Assembly (NCBI RefSeq): GCF_040954835.1
Contig: NC_090697.1
Location: 43,708,788-43,772,787, forward strand
Source of the DNA: Lepisosteus oculatus
Taxonomy: Eukaryota; Chordata; Actinopteri; Semionotiformes; Lepisosteidae
Length of the DNA: 64,000 nucleotides
Reading direction: 5' to 3'
Shown: positions 36,135 to 48,180 of the stretch, piece by piece
How positions within the stretch are numbered: the first letter of the stretch is position 1
Layout: every line of letters starts with the position of its first letter
The notes under the pieces: model-generated
The model's input: the letters and a program-made list of their open reading frames with translations, nothing else
Databases searched by the model: none
Told to the model about the DNA's origin: nothing
Program-made: the position numbers and the translations under genes

Positions 36135-37660
36135 GAAAAGAACTGGAAAACTGGCAATTTTGCAGTTGGCAGGTCCCTTTTATTTGACTATAGATCCTTA
36201 CAGAAAAGATTGATGTAACCTGTGTTTTATAGAAGCTCAACACATACAGTAACATTACATTATATTTTGCAGCTTCACCTTTTCCAGTGCTACCTTTTTT
36301 TCTTCTGCTTTCTAGACTTCTGCTATGTGTGAGGTACCTGTAAGTGAAAGGGTTTCTGTCTCTATTGTTTGCAGCTCTGATACTAATGTGGCACTTGGTA
36401 AATACTAATGAGGTCTTTAACGATAAAAACAGTCTCATTAGGGAGAATAGGCCTTAGCTCTACAGCCTCTAGACTGACAGTTCTTTATATGAAGAGAAAT
36501 TATCTCCACTAGAGGGTGGCTTAGGGACATTCTATAGAGAGGATAAGGAAAGGCATTCACAGTAGGTTGCGAGAGAGGAATAAAATGCAGCTGCTTTTTA
36601 TTTGGTTTCTCTATAAGTATTTAGAGATACAAGATAAGCAGTCTAGTCTTGTTATAAGGTCAAAGCTTTTGGTTGGAGATCAGTCTCGTGGTGAGACTTA
36701 TCTTTTGGTTAATTTAGTTCTAGAGACAGCAGCAAAGTAAGTCATTGCCCGTCAACTAAGGATGTTTCCCATCATTTAGGAAAGAGGTTAAAAAGTGACC
36801 CCAGGGAACCAGTACCCTATTGAGAAAAAATAGGTCACCGGTCACCGGTAGACAGAACAAGATCAGCTAATGGTTCAGGCTCAAGGACATCTGTTAAGAA
36901 TAAGGGGGAAATGAAGAGGTCAGTATTTTACATACTGTAATTGGGAGAGGGTCAGATTTATTACATCTGGTCCAGTCTCAAGCTCTGCCTTTGAGATTTC
37001 CCAAAGTTTGGGTGGTTCATTTGTATAGGTACTCATGCTGTGCTACCTGTAAGGGAGCCCCTAGAAATATACGAATGTGATAGAATATTCAATCAGAACT
37101 AATCTTCCTATCAACATTCATGTTAACATCTGAAACTACTGTATGCTGTTTTCAACAACATTATAGCATAAATTCAAACATTTAAGATACTATCCCTTCT
37201 AAAATGACTAGCACAAATCATCAGTAGAGGTTTTCTTGTTATCTTGTTTTTTTATTATGACACTTAAAAACTATATAATGTAAGAAAATTATATGAATTG
37301 GTTTCACTCTATTGGCTTACTCTGTTACCCTCCCCACAGATAGCTGTACTGGTGTATTGGTGCATTTTGGCTACCGTCTCATCAACCAGGCGGGTGTTAC
37401 ACATTTGTGGTGGTGAAGGGTGAAGACTTCCCATTACCTGTAAAGTGCTTTGAGTGGAGTGTCCAGAAACGCTTTATGCAGATGTAAGGATTAAATATTA
37501 TAAGGAAAGGCAGCACTGTTGAAAGTGTTCCAACTGTTGTATAACGGAAATTGTTCCAACTATTGTAAGTGATTATTGAAGTGTCTTTCAGTTCTCAGGA
37601 GCTTCAAAGCAAGGAGATGTTCGCTTGAGATGTAGGAGTAAGAGATTCAATGATCAAAGC
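36135..37660. other. Intergenic, mostly unassigned
   Basis: 37330-37495 resembles the 3-prime end of a fish retroposon (CTACCGTCTCATCAACCAGG, TGTAAAGTGCTTTGAGTGG, then a TATTATAAG end). GTCACCGGTCACCGGT at 36835 is a small tandem repeat. No gene recognised. Confidence 0.45.
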
Positions 37661-37667
37661 AATCATA

Positions 37668-37739
37668 AAGTATACCTTGATTTACCTCAGTTAAGTTCGG
37701 GGTAAGTATACCTTGATTTACCTCAGTTAATTTCGGGGT
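37668..37739. repeat. 36-bp tandem duplication, two copies
   Basis: The unit starting AAGTATACCTTGATTTACC and ending TTCGGGGT occurs at 37668-37703 and again at 37704-37739 with one difference (G to T). Confidence 0.95.
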
Positions 37740-37744
37740 AATTG

Positions 37745-40116
37745 ATTACATGGCAATTAACCATCCAGGAAGACAGCATAAACCAGGTAGATAACAAAAA
37801 AGACGAGAAAGAGACATGGGAAGACACACAAAACCAGAATGCGAGAGGTTCTTGTCTTGATCATCCAGATAGACCAGATTGGAGCTACGTATTTGAACCT
37901 TGTTAACCTTGCTGTTCTACAGTTCTTAGGGAACTCAAAATACATGTGTAAAGAATCCCTCAGTAAAAAATGTCCTATCCTGGTTATTGGATGCATTTTT
38001 GGAATAAGGACATACTGTAGGTTTGCATTCATTTTGTAGCTTATTAAGCCAAAAACATTTAGGCATAAAAAGGCAATACACAAAAGAAAAAGCCAGATTT
38101 TGTATTACAATGAAAAGCAAAGAGTCAAACATTTCATTGAAATTATATTTTACAGCCTGTTACAAAACATCTTTATTTTTGCATGTATATTTAAAATGTT
38201 ACAGAAAGTAAACAGGCTATTAAGTATTTTCTTCCATATTTACCACAATGTTTTGAGAAGGTAAATCAAACAATTTTCTCTCTTCTCTCTCTCAAACACT
38301 TATGGCTACATTTGGCATTGAACACAAAACACAAAAACACAAAACACAAAAGCAGAGCCATAGAAAACTGTTTAGGACTTGAGTTGCGAAAACATTAGCT
38401 CCATCCACAACAGGGGCATCTAACCACATAAAGGTGTAATCTTGGTTTAATATTTAGGTGGGAGGTATCAAGTTTAAGTGGCGATAAGGTGCCACGATAA
38501 GGTGGTATTGAACCATTAAAAACAAAGTCATAAGCAAAATAACCCATACAATATAAAAGAAAATATGGGAATTTGTGAAGGAACATAATGCATGCAAGTA
38601 AGTGTCAAGCTGGAGAAGAACTTGGATGAAGGTTGTGTTTGCTATCAGGAGTTAGCAGCAAGTGACAAGATAAATAATGGTTACAAATGAGAGGAGGCTT
38701 TTGGGCCCACCTACTGTAGCTACAAAACTGAGGACAGATACCAGTTGAGAGAGAAGACTAGTACAAGACTTTATTAATGGATACTCGGTACTGGAAGAGT
38801 TTTTAGTATAACTCCAAATAACTCCAAAATTAGGCTTTTGTTCCCTGTTAAGTTCGGTCTGTGTGTCTTCGCTGTAAAGGAATACAACCCTTCCAGGGTT
38901 TAAAAAGCCTCCATTGTATCAGAACACGTTTTTCATTCTACAGGATGAACAGACAATACTAGATTTGAGTGCAAACAAGGACAGTTATAAATTGCAAACT
39001 AGCAACAGAACTGAGAGCAAACTCATTTAAAACTTGTGTTCTTTCCTTAATATAACTGTTACAGAAATGCTGAAACTGCCTGTTTTTCACAAATCCTGAA
39101 AAGTTTTTTTCAGACTGTAGATCTGTTCGGAATTGCACTTGTATCTATGCACGTCAAAATATTAAACTATTAATTGAAAATATTTGTTTTAATTTTAAAC
39201 AACCTACAAGGACATTAGAATCATGTGGAAACCAGTACACATTGGTCTATTGCAGTGTACTGTTTTTTATTGAAAGTAAAATTAAGTATGAGCTAAGCAG
39301 TGGTGGTAAACATTTTATGTAGATGGCCTACACTTTCTGGAAAGGGAACTTGTCACAGAGAAAGAAGAAATACAAGCAGCGTTCTTTGAACAGTTTGGTA
39401 TAGCTTGAGAATGTAATTTTAGATTTTTTTTGTTTTACTAATATGGCTACTGTACATGTCAAATGCTCCATTGAACATAGCTTCAGAAAACAAATCTGTT
39501 GGCTGACTGCCAAGAAATGAAAGATTAATCTTTGGAAAAGACTAAAAATCAGATATTTTAAGTACAGTAGGTTCCTCCAACTCAAACACATTATTTTTAA
39601 TGCCTTTAATAGATTATGCTGTGTTGTGTACCATGACAATCAACTTCAATATATTTTAATTGTTTTAGTGCGAAAGTTATTGAGAATTATGACTAATATT
39701 TAAAGCAGAAAAAAAAAACACAAAGTGGGATCACTTTTTTAGAGCACATAAAAAAAAAGATACGAAGCAATCACTTGTCTGAATAACACTAGTGTTGTAA
39801 CACAATTTGAACCTTAAAGGCTTGTTCATCAATATGTACGGATGAACTACTGTTTAGGATAGAGTTTCTTCTGTAATCCAGTTTGAAACTGTTATATAAC
39901 ATGACCTACACCAGCAGACCACACAGGTTTTCTCTTTTCCAGTATATTCTAAAAATAAACGTAAAATGATGTGAAAAACAGAAATTCTAAATGTGTCACT
40001 ACTGTGCCACATTCAAAACATAATTAGATATGGTTTTCTGTTTTCCAGTATATTCTGACAAATGAAGTACCACCACCACATTCCAAAAAAAAAAGAATTT
40101 GAAAGAAATGAAAAGG
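37745..40116. other. Intergenic and slc35f6 3-prime flank
   Basis: No further gene. The slc35f6 3-prime UTR begins at 40116 and runs to lower coordinates. An antisense AATAAA (plus TTTATT) at about 39266 is one candidate polyadenylation signal. A 25-bp word starting GGTTTTCTCTTTTCCAGTAT occurs at 39926 and again at 40032 with one mismatch. Confidence 0.5.
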
Positions 40117-40589
40117 TTAATGCCCCTCATTGACTGATAATATGCTTTCAGAACAGAGCCTCTCAGTTTCAGCGCTTCTCTCCTGAAAACGGGCGCACCA
40201 GGGGATTCTGGCCATGAGGGGCTTGTGGAGTCCATTATACAGAGCTGCCCCTGTGAGGAGGATAATAAATCCCAGGACCTGAAGCCCATGGAAGTGCTCC
40301 CAGCCCACAGCCAGACTCACAACCCAGATAACAATAGTCCGCAGGCTGTCAAGTACCATGCGAGTGGTAGCGCTAATTTCCTTGGTGACGCTGATCCCTG
40401 CAAAGTTGAAGAAGGCAATACTAACAATGTTCCCAATGATGGCCAGGACAATTAGTGGCTGGTTGCCCATCTGGCAAAATGCATCCAGTGCATCTTCCAG
40501 GACCTGCCTGGGGTTGTCGCCGAAGTTGCCCACAGGGATGAAGTACATGGGGATCAGCAAGAGAGAAAGGACAACAAACCCAAAGAAAC
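40117..40589 (-). CDS. slc35f6: slc35f6 terminal coding exon 6
   Basis: 473 nt from acceptor CTTCTCAG|GT to the stop at 40117. Encodes residues 218-373: FFGFVVLSLLLIPMYFIP, the ALDAFCQMGNQPLI loop, FNFAGISVTKEISATTRMVL, and the last helices through AALYNGLHKPL. The last 30 residues are hydrophilic. Confidence 0.97.
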
Positions 40590-43500
40590 CTGAGAAGTAA
40601 GGAGAGGGACTTCAGTGTATCTGGTTGTCTAACTAGTTGTAATATGCTGAATAACACAGCATCATATCAATCAGTACCTTCCCCACAGACAGCTACTTTT
40701 CTCTTGTGAATTGATAGAACACAGAGTTTGCTTCATTTTTTTTTGCTTTATTCCTTCATCCTGTTTCTTTTATTCCTGTATATTTTCTTTATCTGGCAGC
40801 TCCCTGAATCTGAGAGAATCCTTCACAAGGATAACTGTCCCTTTTTCCCTTAACATGGATGATGTCAGAGGGTTTTAGGACTTCATTATTTTATTATACA
40901 TGTCCGTACCCTGAAATTAATATAAAATGCCTAGCACAAATCCTTTAAATTGTAATGTACTTTACTTGAACTCTAAAACTTTACTTACATTGCATTATGT
41001 GCACTTTTTGTACATCACAATAAGAAATTGCCTCAGATGGGTAATGTATATTTCTGTCAGTAATACATTTTTAGACCATTCTTGAGTGTAAAAGTGCTTA
41101 AGGATCTTTTGTGATAAAACATTTAATAAAAACACAAGATTTGTATTGATCCGAATGACTTTTGAACTAATTCAAATAAATCAATGGTTTCCTACTATGT
41201 TTTATAAAAGCTTCTGATTATTTACTGATAATAAGTGCATATCTAGCTATCTGGCAGGGGTTTAATTCCTGGTAAGATTGAACAGTGTGAAGAACTCTGG
41301 AATATATACCTTTTAAGTGAATTCTAAAACAACCATAAAAAGCTTTTGCATTTGACAAAAATCATTGGTGCTTCCATGCTTTCATTCAAGCACTATACAC
41401 TTTCTTTCCACTAACTCGACTAGCGAAAGGGAGCAGTACCTTCTGTGCCAACAGCCCGGAGTGGGTGGACGTCGTGCTTGTAAACAAACTTCTCCTCCAG
41501 TACCATCTGCACAGAGACTATGATCTGCGCCATGATAATAAGGAGGTCACCTGCAGACCAGAATTAAAGATCAAAAACATGACAAAAGCTAGAACCTAGC
41601 AAGGAAAACAACTCTGGGAGACAGAATCTGTCCTTAAAGGACTTTACCAAAAAACTTTACCAAAACCAACTCTGAATTGGTCTTGAACTGGGACTAATTA
41701 CACGCACAGTGTGATTTTATGTTGGTGGATGCTGATTTAAAGTTTATGATTTAAAATGTATGTTCTAAGAATTAAGTAAGCAAACTTTCTGGGGCACTAT
41801 TTCATGGGAAGACAGAACTTTTGAGCAGTGTCCTTGTACCTGTAATGACTTCACTGAGCTTGTGACTTTCATCCTTTTCTCCACTGACAAAGTCCGCCAG
41901 ACCCACCACAACCAGGCCCGCGATGGTGACAACGATGCCGATCCACTGGCTGGCCAATAGCTTGCGGCCCAGGAACGCTACTGACAGCAGCCCGGTGAAG
42001 ATGATCACTGCTCCTCGCAGCATCTGGAAGCTGGAGGCACTGGTCATGTTGAGCGCTAGGAATATAAACGTTGCATGATAAGACCAACGATGGGAACAAA
42101 CACATCACACTAGAAGAATTATAACAACCACTAATGCCACCATATCAGATATACAGTATCTGAATGATAACATGATGCATTAATGATAACATGATGCATT
42201 AAAAATACAGAAAAAAACACAGAATAAATTATTGTATGACATGGGAGTGACAAATTAGTGCAGTGGTTAGCTTTTTGCTATCTCACAGAGCTGAGCAGAG
42301 CAGAATTTACTGTCATATGCACAAGTGCAATGAAATGCTTATTTGCATGTATGCTCCTATACAAAGACATCAAGGAAACAAAAACAAAAACATAGAACAG
42401 TGGCAGCAACAATAACAACTTAAGTAACATCTTAGAAAAAAAAAAACATCATTGTGAGCCAGTGGTAGGGGTAGAGTTCAGTAATCTGACAGCTTGAGGG
42501 AAGAAGCTGTCTCTGAGTCTAGACGTTCATGCCTTTATGCTCCAATAATGCTTACCAGAGGGAAGGGGGGAGAAAAGTGAGGAACCAGGATGACTGGTGT
42601 CCTTAACGATACGCTGAAGACCTGGGTTTAATTACCGGGCTGCTATCAGTGTGGAGTTTTTAAGTTCTCCCTGTGTTTGCATGGGTTTCTTCTGAATACT
42701 TTTCTCCAGTTTTCTCACATAGTCCAAGGACATACTTCTAGGTTAATTGGCTCCTAGGATAACTGGCCCTGGAGGGAGTGTGTACGTACTTGTGCCCTGA
42801 GATGAACTAGTGTCCTATTCAGGTTGTGCTCTGCCTTGCGCCTGTTGCTCTGGGTCTAAGGTAACCCCGTATTGGACTTAGTGGTTACAGTACGGATGGA
42901 TAGAATACATGGCAGACTGCAGTCTAAAGAAACCAGCCAAGGGTGAGTGCAGTGACAGTGAGCAGCCAGTAGAGGCCATAGTTGAGAGAGTAAAGCACCA
43001 AGAAATGAGCGAGTTTAGACACAGGTGGTAGGCATGAGGAAGTTGAAATGAGGGAGGTTATCAGGCTCATGCTAACTAGTCACTACTGGATGGAAAAAAA
43101 GGAATGTGTAAGATTTTTATAAACAAAGCCACAGAGGTCTAGTATCCTGTGTCTTCACAATAATAATTAAAAATCATGTAATTTCTATAGAACTTTTAAT
43201 CTCAATAAAATCCCAGAGTGTGTGACCTCCTTATAAAATTGCATTTGAAATTCAATTTCAATTTCAGTTGTTCAGCCTAAATCCCAGAAGTGGAACAGAA
43301 ATATGATTTATACAAGCATCTCAGCTGACTAAAGGAACCACAATTTGGCTGTAGGGGTGAGGCTGTTGGAACCCTGTGTTGAGCATGCTTTAGGAAGATG
43401 CAGATTTAAAACTTACCAACATACATGATGGAGGTGGCTGTCATGTCACACATTGCAGGCGGGAAAAAAAGGAGGGGGTTAAAGGACTGGTTAGCATTCA

Positions 43501-46500
43501 TCCTTGGTTCGGGGCTCCGTCTGTCGTGACAGACAAGGATGTAGAACAGCGCTAGGCAACTGAGCTCACCCAGAAACATGCCAACAGCCTGTAGGAAACA
43601 AGACAAATTTGTACGAATGCTGGACTGAAAAAGATCTTTAACAACACTAAGCCTGCCTACATTCTGGAAATCATTTGGTATAAGGTAGTTTACCCACTTT
43701 TCCTAAAATACATGGGTCAGATCTACAGTACATGAAGGCAAAATCTTTTCTCTAAGGGGTCTGCTCTTTTAGAAAGAATGATTGATTTACAAAAGCAAAT
43801 TGCTGGACTGTAATTATGAGAATGAATAATTATATGTATTGTAATTATGAATACATGAGTATTAATCATGAGAATCTCATATACTTACATTTAGAAGATA
43901 TAATGAATAAACATTTTATCTTGACACTGCAAGTTTTAATAATTAATGACTGTGGGGTCCTGAAATTGACCCTGAATTGGATGATGGAGTTTGAAAATGG
44001 ATGGATGGGTGGATAACTGCACAAATGCTGTATATCGTTAGGTTGGAAGAATCAATACCCAAGTCAATATTTCACCTTTAGGCAATCTGTGTGCAAACTG
44101 TCTCGTCAATAACAAAATAAACAGTAGGTCAATTATTCTCAAGAGGGCTTGAAAGGTCAACGACCCCTCAGATTTTTAAATGACTCTGAAAGCTCTGAAT
44201 GTAATCTGCAGCGGCTGCAGTGTCTTCGAGTCTAATATATGGACATGCACTTCCAATCAATCTCTAGTTCAGTAGTAAAGATGCTGAAGTCATTTTTCCA
44301 ATCTAAGCAAAGGTACCTGCAGGAAGGGATGTGAGAACGTGTGCTTTGGGGATCCACCACATCCCTGAGCTGAGAAGGTGTCTGCCCATCTAGGTAAAAC
44401 AGAGACAAGCATTAGGTGTTACAAATGAGGTCTGGAAAGACTAGAAATCAAAAGTGTAGAATAAAAGGCAAAATTGAAAATGACAATGTTTCTTAAACCT
44501 GCTACAATTTAACCCGAGGCTACAGCATGAACTGTTCATGGCTGTGGAATGTGGAATATGGCTTAGGGGAAAATGATGGGGACAAATATCCAGTTAGTGG
44601 GTATATGTTTTTCAAGACGCCAGTTAGAATGGAAGGAGTGGTCGTGTGGGGACTATAGATATATCTCAAAATTAACCTTCAAGCTAGAGAGCTGATGCAA
44701 AGAGGGCTGATTAAAATTTTCATGGGTTAAACCACAAAAGCAATTAGAAATTCTAGGGTTTTAATACTTGTTTTATGCAACAAATGACCTAATAAAAACA
44801 CAAATTTCTTACTATATGATGAGATCAGGCAGTTAGGCAGCAAAGGTTATATTATATTACAAGGAGATTGTAACTTTCCACAGATAAACCAGGACACTAT
44901 CATGGAGAATAAAGAAACTGAAAATGACATGATTAAAATGGTTAGACATTGTTTCTAAACTCACTTTATAACGGCTCAAACAACGGCAGATTCTCTTATT
45001 GATTAAATCTTTTCAAACAGGATACAATTAAAGGAACAATTAAAAGAAGAAGTATATTGTAATCATAATATATCTTGTGATAAGTGTGTGATGACCTTAA
45101 ACCTTGCGTGTAAAATGATGGCTTGAATTTTTATAAAAATTGACAAAGACGAAATGAGGCAGAACATACAGGTACCAAAGCGAACTGTAAACTGATGGAC
45201 ACAAGATGAGTCACACTTAAAAATAAATAATGTTAAATTAAGATTTCAACTATTAAGTAAAATGGGCACAGTAGCCACAAACACAGAATTGCATATGGGG
45301 ACAAAACTTGAACCAAGAAACTATAAATCAATCAGTCTTATTTCTGTTACTGGAAAATTACAGAAATTTCTGTGTGTTACAGAAAGTATCTTGAAAACGA
45401 AATTAGAATCATTTATACAATGGCATTTTAAAGCCAGCCAACATGTATTTAGAAAGGGAATTACATTTTTTTCTAGCAAAGCTTTCTGTGAAATCTTAAG
45501 CGACATAAGTTCTAACTGGGTAGATGTAAGTAGTGGTTTTCTGCAAAGATCTTTATTAAGCCCTTTACTTTTTCGTAATCAATATCAATTATATAGATTC
45601 TCGTATAAACTAAAATAGTTAAATTTATAGATGATACCATTACAAATAGGGGGCTACGGAAACAGAGAAAATCAGAAATGACAGAGTGGGTTAATCAATA
45701 AGTAAATTAAATAGTCATAATCCCCAATTTGGAAATGATTTTGCCTAGAATACACCTTGGTGTTTGGTATAATCGGAGGCACCTAAGTTCCTTGTTCTCT
45801 GGCACAGCTTTGGTGGAAAAAAAATCGGGCACACTGTATTAAACATATTTCTTACCAATGACAATACACACCCTAAACTACACACAGCATAAACAACATA
45901 CAACATACCGGTTACGCTATTTATACGTTTACACGCATAGTGTCGAAGAAGCCTATGTCCCAAAATCCCAAACTGCTACCAAGCATTCAAACTCTTATAT
46001 AGTGTCTACAATGCCAAAATAAGAGAATGCTGCCTACCAAGCTGAACAAAATTTGACCTACAATTAAATCTCTCTCTCTGCAAACCCAGATGCTACAAAA
46101 TAAAATGGACCCAGAAGAGGTCATTTTTAACTGATGGATTTTTTTACACAGCAAATCAAAGTTCCCTAACAACAATAGAATGACAAGCTCTCTACTGCCC
46201 TATGCGAAGAGAAGACAAAGTACCGAGGTAAAAACACCTGAGTGATTGAAGTTCATCCCAAGGATAGGGTCAAGATATCAAACAAACACTTCTGGATCCA
46301 TTAATTGATCTTCCAGTCATTAAGAAACAAAGAACACAAATCATTCAGTACAAAAATATCATCTGTAAACTGGTAAATGCACTTTAGTTTTTCATATTGG
46401 TTACAATGATTTATTTGTGCATTATAGTAAATACAATAAAGTAACAAAATGATGATGCACCTCATATTAAATCTGCAGTTATTACTAGATATGTATAATA

Positions 46501-48011
46501 ATAAGAAATACATTTAATATAAAAATCTCATTTTAAATAAAACTATTTTGATCAATATCACTGTTTATTCTTATATATACACATGTAGATATATATCCAT
46601 ATGTGTATATACTGTATATGTAACAAATATGCATCTATAAATAAAAGGTAGGTCATTATAGCTTATCTTAAGGAAAAGATTCTTAAAGAATACATATAAG
46701 AACTGTAAAAGAAAGCACTACTGAAACTTGATGCTAGCTTTTTGAAACCTCTGCAGCTTTCTGTTGTACTTTGGCCTGTCATTTTGTGACTTGATACTCA
46801 GAGATCTGGCAGACCACAGACACTCTCTTGAAGGTAAAATTAAACAAGATATTACTCTAACTTTTGTTTTATGTAACATATGTAAGTACTTATGTAAGTT
46901 AAGAAGTACATATGATACAGATGTTAATAATATCAAACGTTCTCTCTCAGGTTGTAGGTTTACATGGAGATCAAAATATCATCTTCAGGTAAATTAAGAT
47001 AAGCACACAGAAAATAAGTTGTACTTGCAAAACACCATCAGGTGAACTACTCATAAAATATGTAAATTGCCAATGGCTTCTGCAAAGCATATTAACATGT
47101 ATTCCAGAGGCGTTTTCTTTAACTATTAAATGTATTATCAAAGTTTTGCCACTATTGTAAATGTAATTTAAATGTATATATGAACAGAATTAAGTAAAGG
47201 AGAACAGAAAAATCCCTTGCTTGCTGAACAGACAAGTGAAACTTCTCAAGTTACCTTGGAGATGACTAGCAGAATTAAATTTTGCTGAACTTTTTTTTCT
47301 TAAAAATCTTGTGAGAATGAATCAATGGGGTTCAGCAGACTAAAATCGCTGATATAGCACGCACAGAATGGTCAGTGTGGGCTCATAAACACAGATTTAA
47401 GACGGATTACGTAACACAGATGTACAGAGTATAACAGCACGAACGGAACGCAAAATTAATCAAAGTTCTATGCCTTTACTTATTCAGAAAATAAATAATC
47501 TGGATAACACTAATGAAATAACAAAAATTGGCGACATGTCCTGAAGAGATCAAGGTTTCAAGTTTGCAATGGTTATTAACTACGTGCCTTTACAAATATG
47601 TAAAATATACAATTGTAGCTAACTGCTTACTAGATATCTGGTTTTCTTAATCAGTCACCTCCACACATTCATGCCATAATTATTAAAGGTTCTAGTCAAT
47701 TACTTCACAGTTTAAAAAGTAATCAATAAGTCAGACACTGCACTTACTCGTAAGCTGGTGTTTTGCTTTCTTATTGAGACAATAAAAATACGAACAGCAA
47801 TTAACATAACGTACTGTAGTGTAAATATGCAACCGCTACAAAACAGTAAAATCAGGAAAGGTAAGTAATCTGATTTCAGTTTTCCTAAACGTGTCTTGAC
47901 ACTATCAGTCGTAAAACAAGCCCTAATCACTTACTTTGCAGATAATGTGTTGATTGAGCCGGTGATAAGCATCATTGCGGCTAGTAAGAGCTGGTATTTC
48001 GTCCAGGCCAT
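40117..48011 (-). CDS. slc35f6: Solute carrier family 35 member F6, six coding exons
   Basis: Joined coding exons are 48011-47935, 44389-44317, 43588-43417, 42055-41840, 41550-41440 and 40589-40117, giving 373 residues; the human protein is about 371. All five introns are GT-AG with exact phase. Family knowledge: multi-pass protein of the drug/metabolite transporter superfamily, reported in lysosomal membrane and as a partner of the adenine nucleotide translocator; the transported substrate is unsettled. Seen: N-terminal MAWTKYQLLLAAMMLITGSI; KWADTFSAQGCG; PPAMCDMTATSIMYVALNMT; SSFQMLRGAVIIFTGL; IAGLVVVGLADF; QMVLEEKFVYKHDVHPLRAV; FNFAGISVTKEISATTRMVL. About ten hydrophobic helices are visible. 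The C-terminal tail is short, polar and diverged. No breaks found. Confidence 0.97.
40590..41439. other. slc35f6 intron 5
   Basis: 850 bp, AT-rich; no repeat recognised. Confidence 0.7.
41440..41550 (-). CDS. slc35f6: slc35f6 coding exon 5
   Basis: 111 nt, acceptor CTGCAG|GTG and donor GAAG|GTACTG. Encodes DLLIIMAQIIVSVQMVLEEK, then FVYKHDVHPLRAVGTE, highly conserved in the family. Confidence 0.95.
41840..42055 (-). CDS. slc35f6: slc35f6 coding exon 4
   Basis: 216 nt, acceptor TTCCTAG|C and donor ACAG|GTACAA. Encodes ALNMTSASSFQMLRGAVIIF and following helices, through KLSEVITG. This is the core of the EamA-like repeat. Confidence 0.96.
42056..42250. repeat. slc35f6 intron 3, short tandem duplication
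   Basis: AATGATAACATGATGCATT occurs twice in a row at 42164-42201. The rest of this part of the intron is unassigned. Confidence 0.7.
42255..42905 (+). repeat. SINE split by a nested insertion (slc35f6 intron 3)
   Basis: The head (GTGCAGTGGTTAGC... CTCACAGAGCTGA) ends at 42294 and the SINE resumes at 42613 with GCTGAAGACCTGGGTTTAAT, ending ACGGATGGATAG. The copy at 56343 shows these pieces are normally contiguous. GCTGA flanks the insert on both sides, a possible 5-bp target duplication. Confidence 0.75.
42295..42612. mobile_element. Element inserted in the SINE
   Basis: About 318 bp, with GCAATGAAATGCTTATTTGC near the left, AGCTTGAGGGAAGAAGCTGT in the middle and ACCAGAGGGAAGGGGGGAG on the right. 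I have a memory of such motifs as a common non-coding fish repeat, but cannot assign a family. No reading frame. Confidence 0.6.
43417..43588 (-). CDS. slc35f6: slc35f6 coding exon 3
   Basis: 172 nt, acceptor CCTACAG|GCT and donor GTTG|GTAAGT. Encodes residues 51-107 (AVGMFLGELSCLALFYILVC... SIMYV), with two hydrophobic helices joined by a polar loop rich in Arg, Pro and Asn. Confidence 0.96.
43959..44014 (+). repeat. SINE 3-prime tail fragment
   Basis: GACCCTGAATTGGATGATGG followed by AAAATGGATGGATGGGTGG: the tail of the main SINE family, in slc35f6 intron 2. Confidence 0.65.
44317..44389 (-). CDS. slc35f6: slc35f6 coding exon 2
   Basis: 73 nt, acceptor TTACCTAG|A and donor CTGCAG|GTACCT. 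Encodes WADTFSAQGCGGSPKHTFSH and PFLQ. Too short for ORF detection; found by splice sites and homology. Confidence 0.94.
44640..45720 (+). pseudogene. CR1/L2-type LINE relic, antisense in slc35f6 intron 1
   Basis: Plus-strand translation across frames gives an endonuclease-domain piece (LQGDCNFPQINQDTI near 44860-44905, usual form LGDFNFPHINWDT, then DSLID near 44990). A reverse transcriptase piece follows in 45262-45618: NYKSISLISVTGK, QHVFRKGITFFSSKA, and SNWVDVSSGFLQRSLLSPLLF (usual VSSGVPQGSVLGPLLF). The catalytic YXDD box is not reached in frame. Stops interrupt it throughout. Probably a truncated, dead copy. Confidence 0.8.
45725..47934. other. slc35f6 intron 1, proximal part
   Basis: 45740-46290 has a composition and word use unlike its surroundings (e.g. 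CATACCGGTTACGC) and could be an unassigned repeat. The rest is AT-rich, with an alternating TATATATAC stretch at 46570-46620. No exon found. Confidence 0.4.
47935..48011 (-). CDS. slc35f6: slc35f6 coding exon 1
   Basis: 77 nt from ATG at 48011 to donor GCAAA|GTAAGT. Encodes residues 1-25 and two bases of Lys26. The start agrees with the human N-terminus MAWTKYQL. A helix spans about residues 7-24. Confidence 0.95.
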
Positions 48012-48180
48012 GCTGGAAGGGAGAGTATTTCGAGACGAATGCAGAAATACGGCCGGTTTTGGTTCTGTTCAGTTCAGCTCAGCTCAGATCCGCTTCTGTA
48101 GGCAGTTGATTTCAACTGCTTTTAGGACCTGCAGTTTCTTCATTTCTTCCTGTGATATCACATGACTATCCTATATTGTC
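48012..48180 (-). promoter_or_regulatory. Presumed slc35f6 5-prime UTR/promoter region
   Basis: Immediately upstream of the start codon. Slightly GC-richer than its flanks, with the repeated words TTCAGTTCAGCTCAGCTCAG around 48068-48087. No clear TATA box. Confidence 0.3.

Noticed and set aside
37668..37739. CRISPR-like repeat
   Set aside because: Only two directly adjacent copies with no spacer, in a vertebrate genome.
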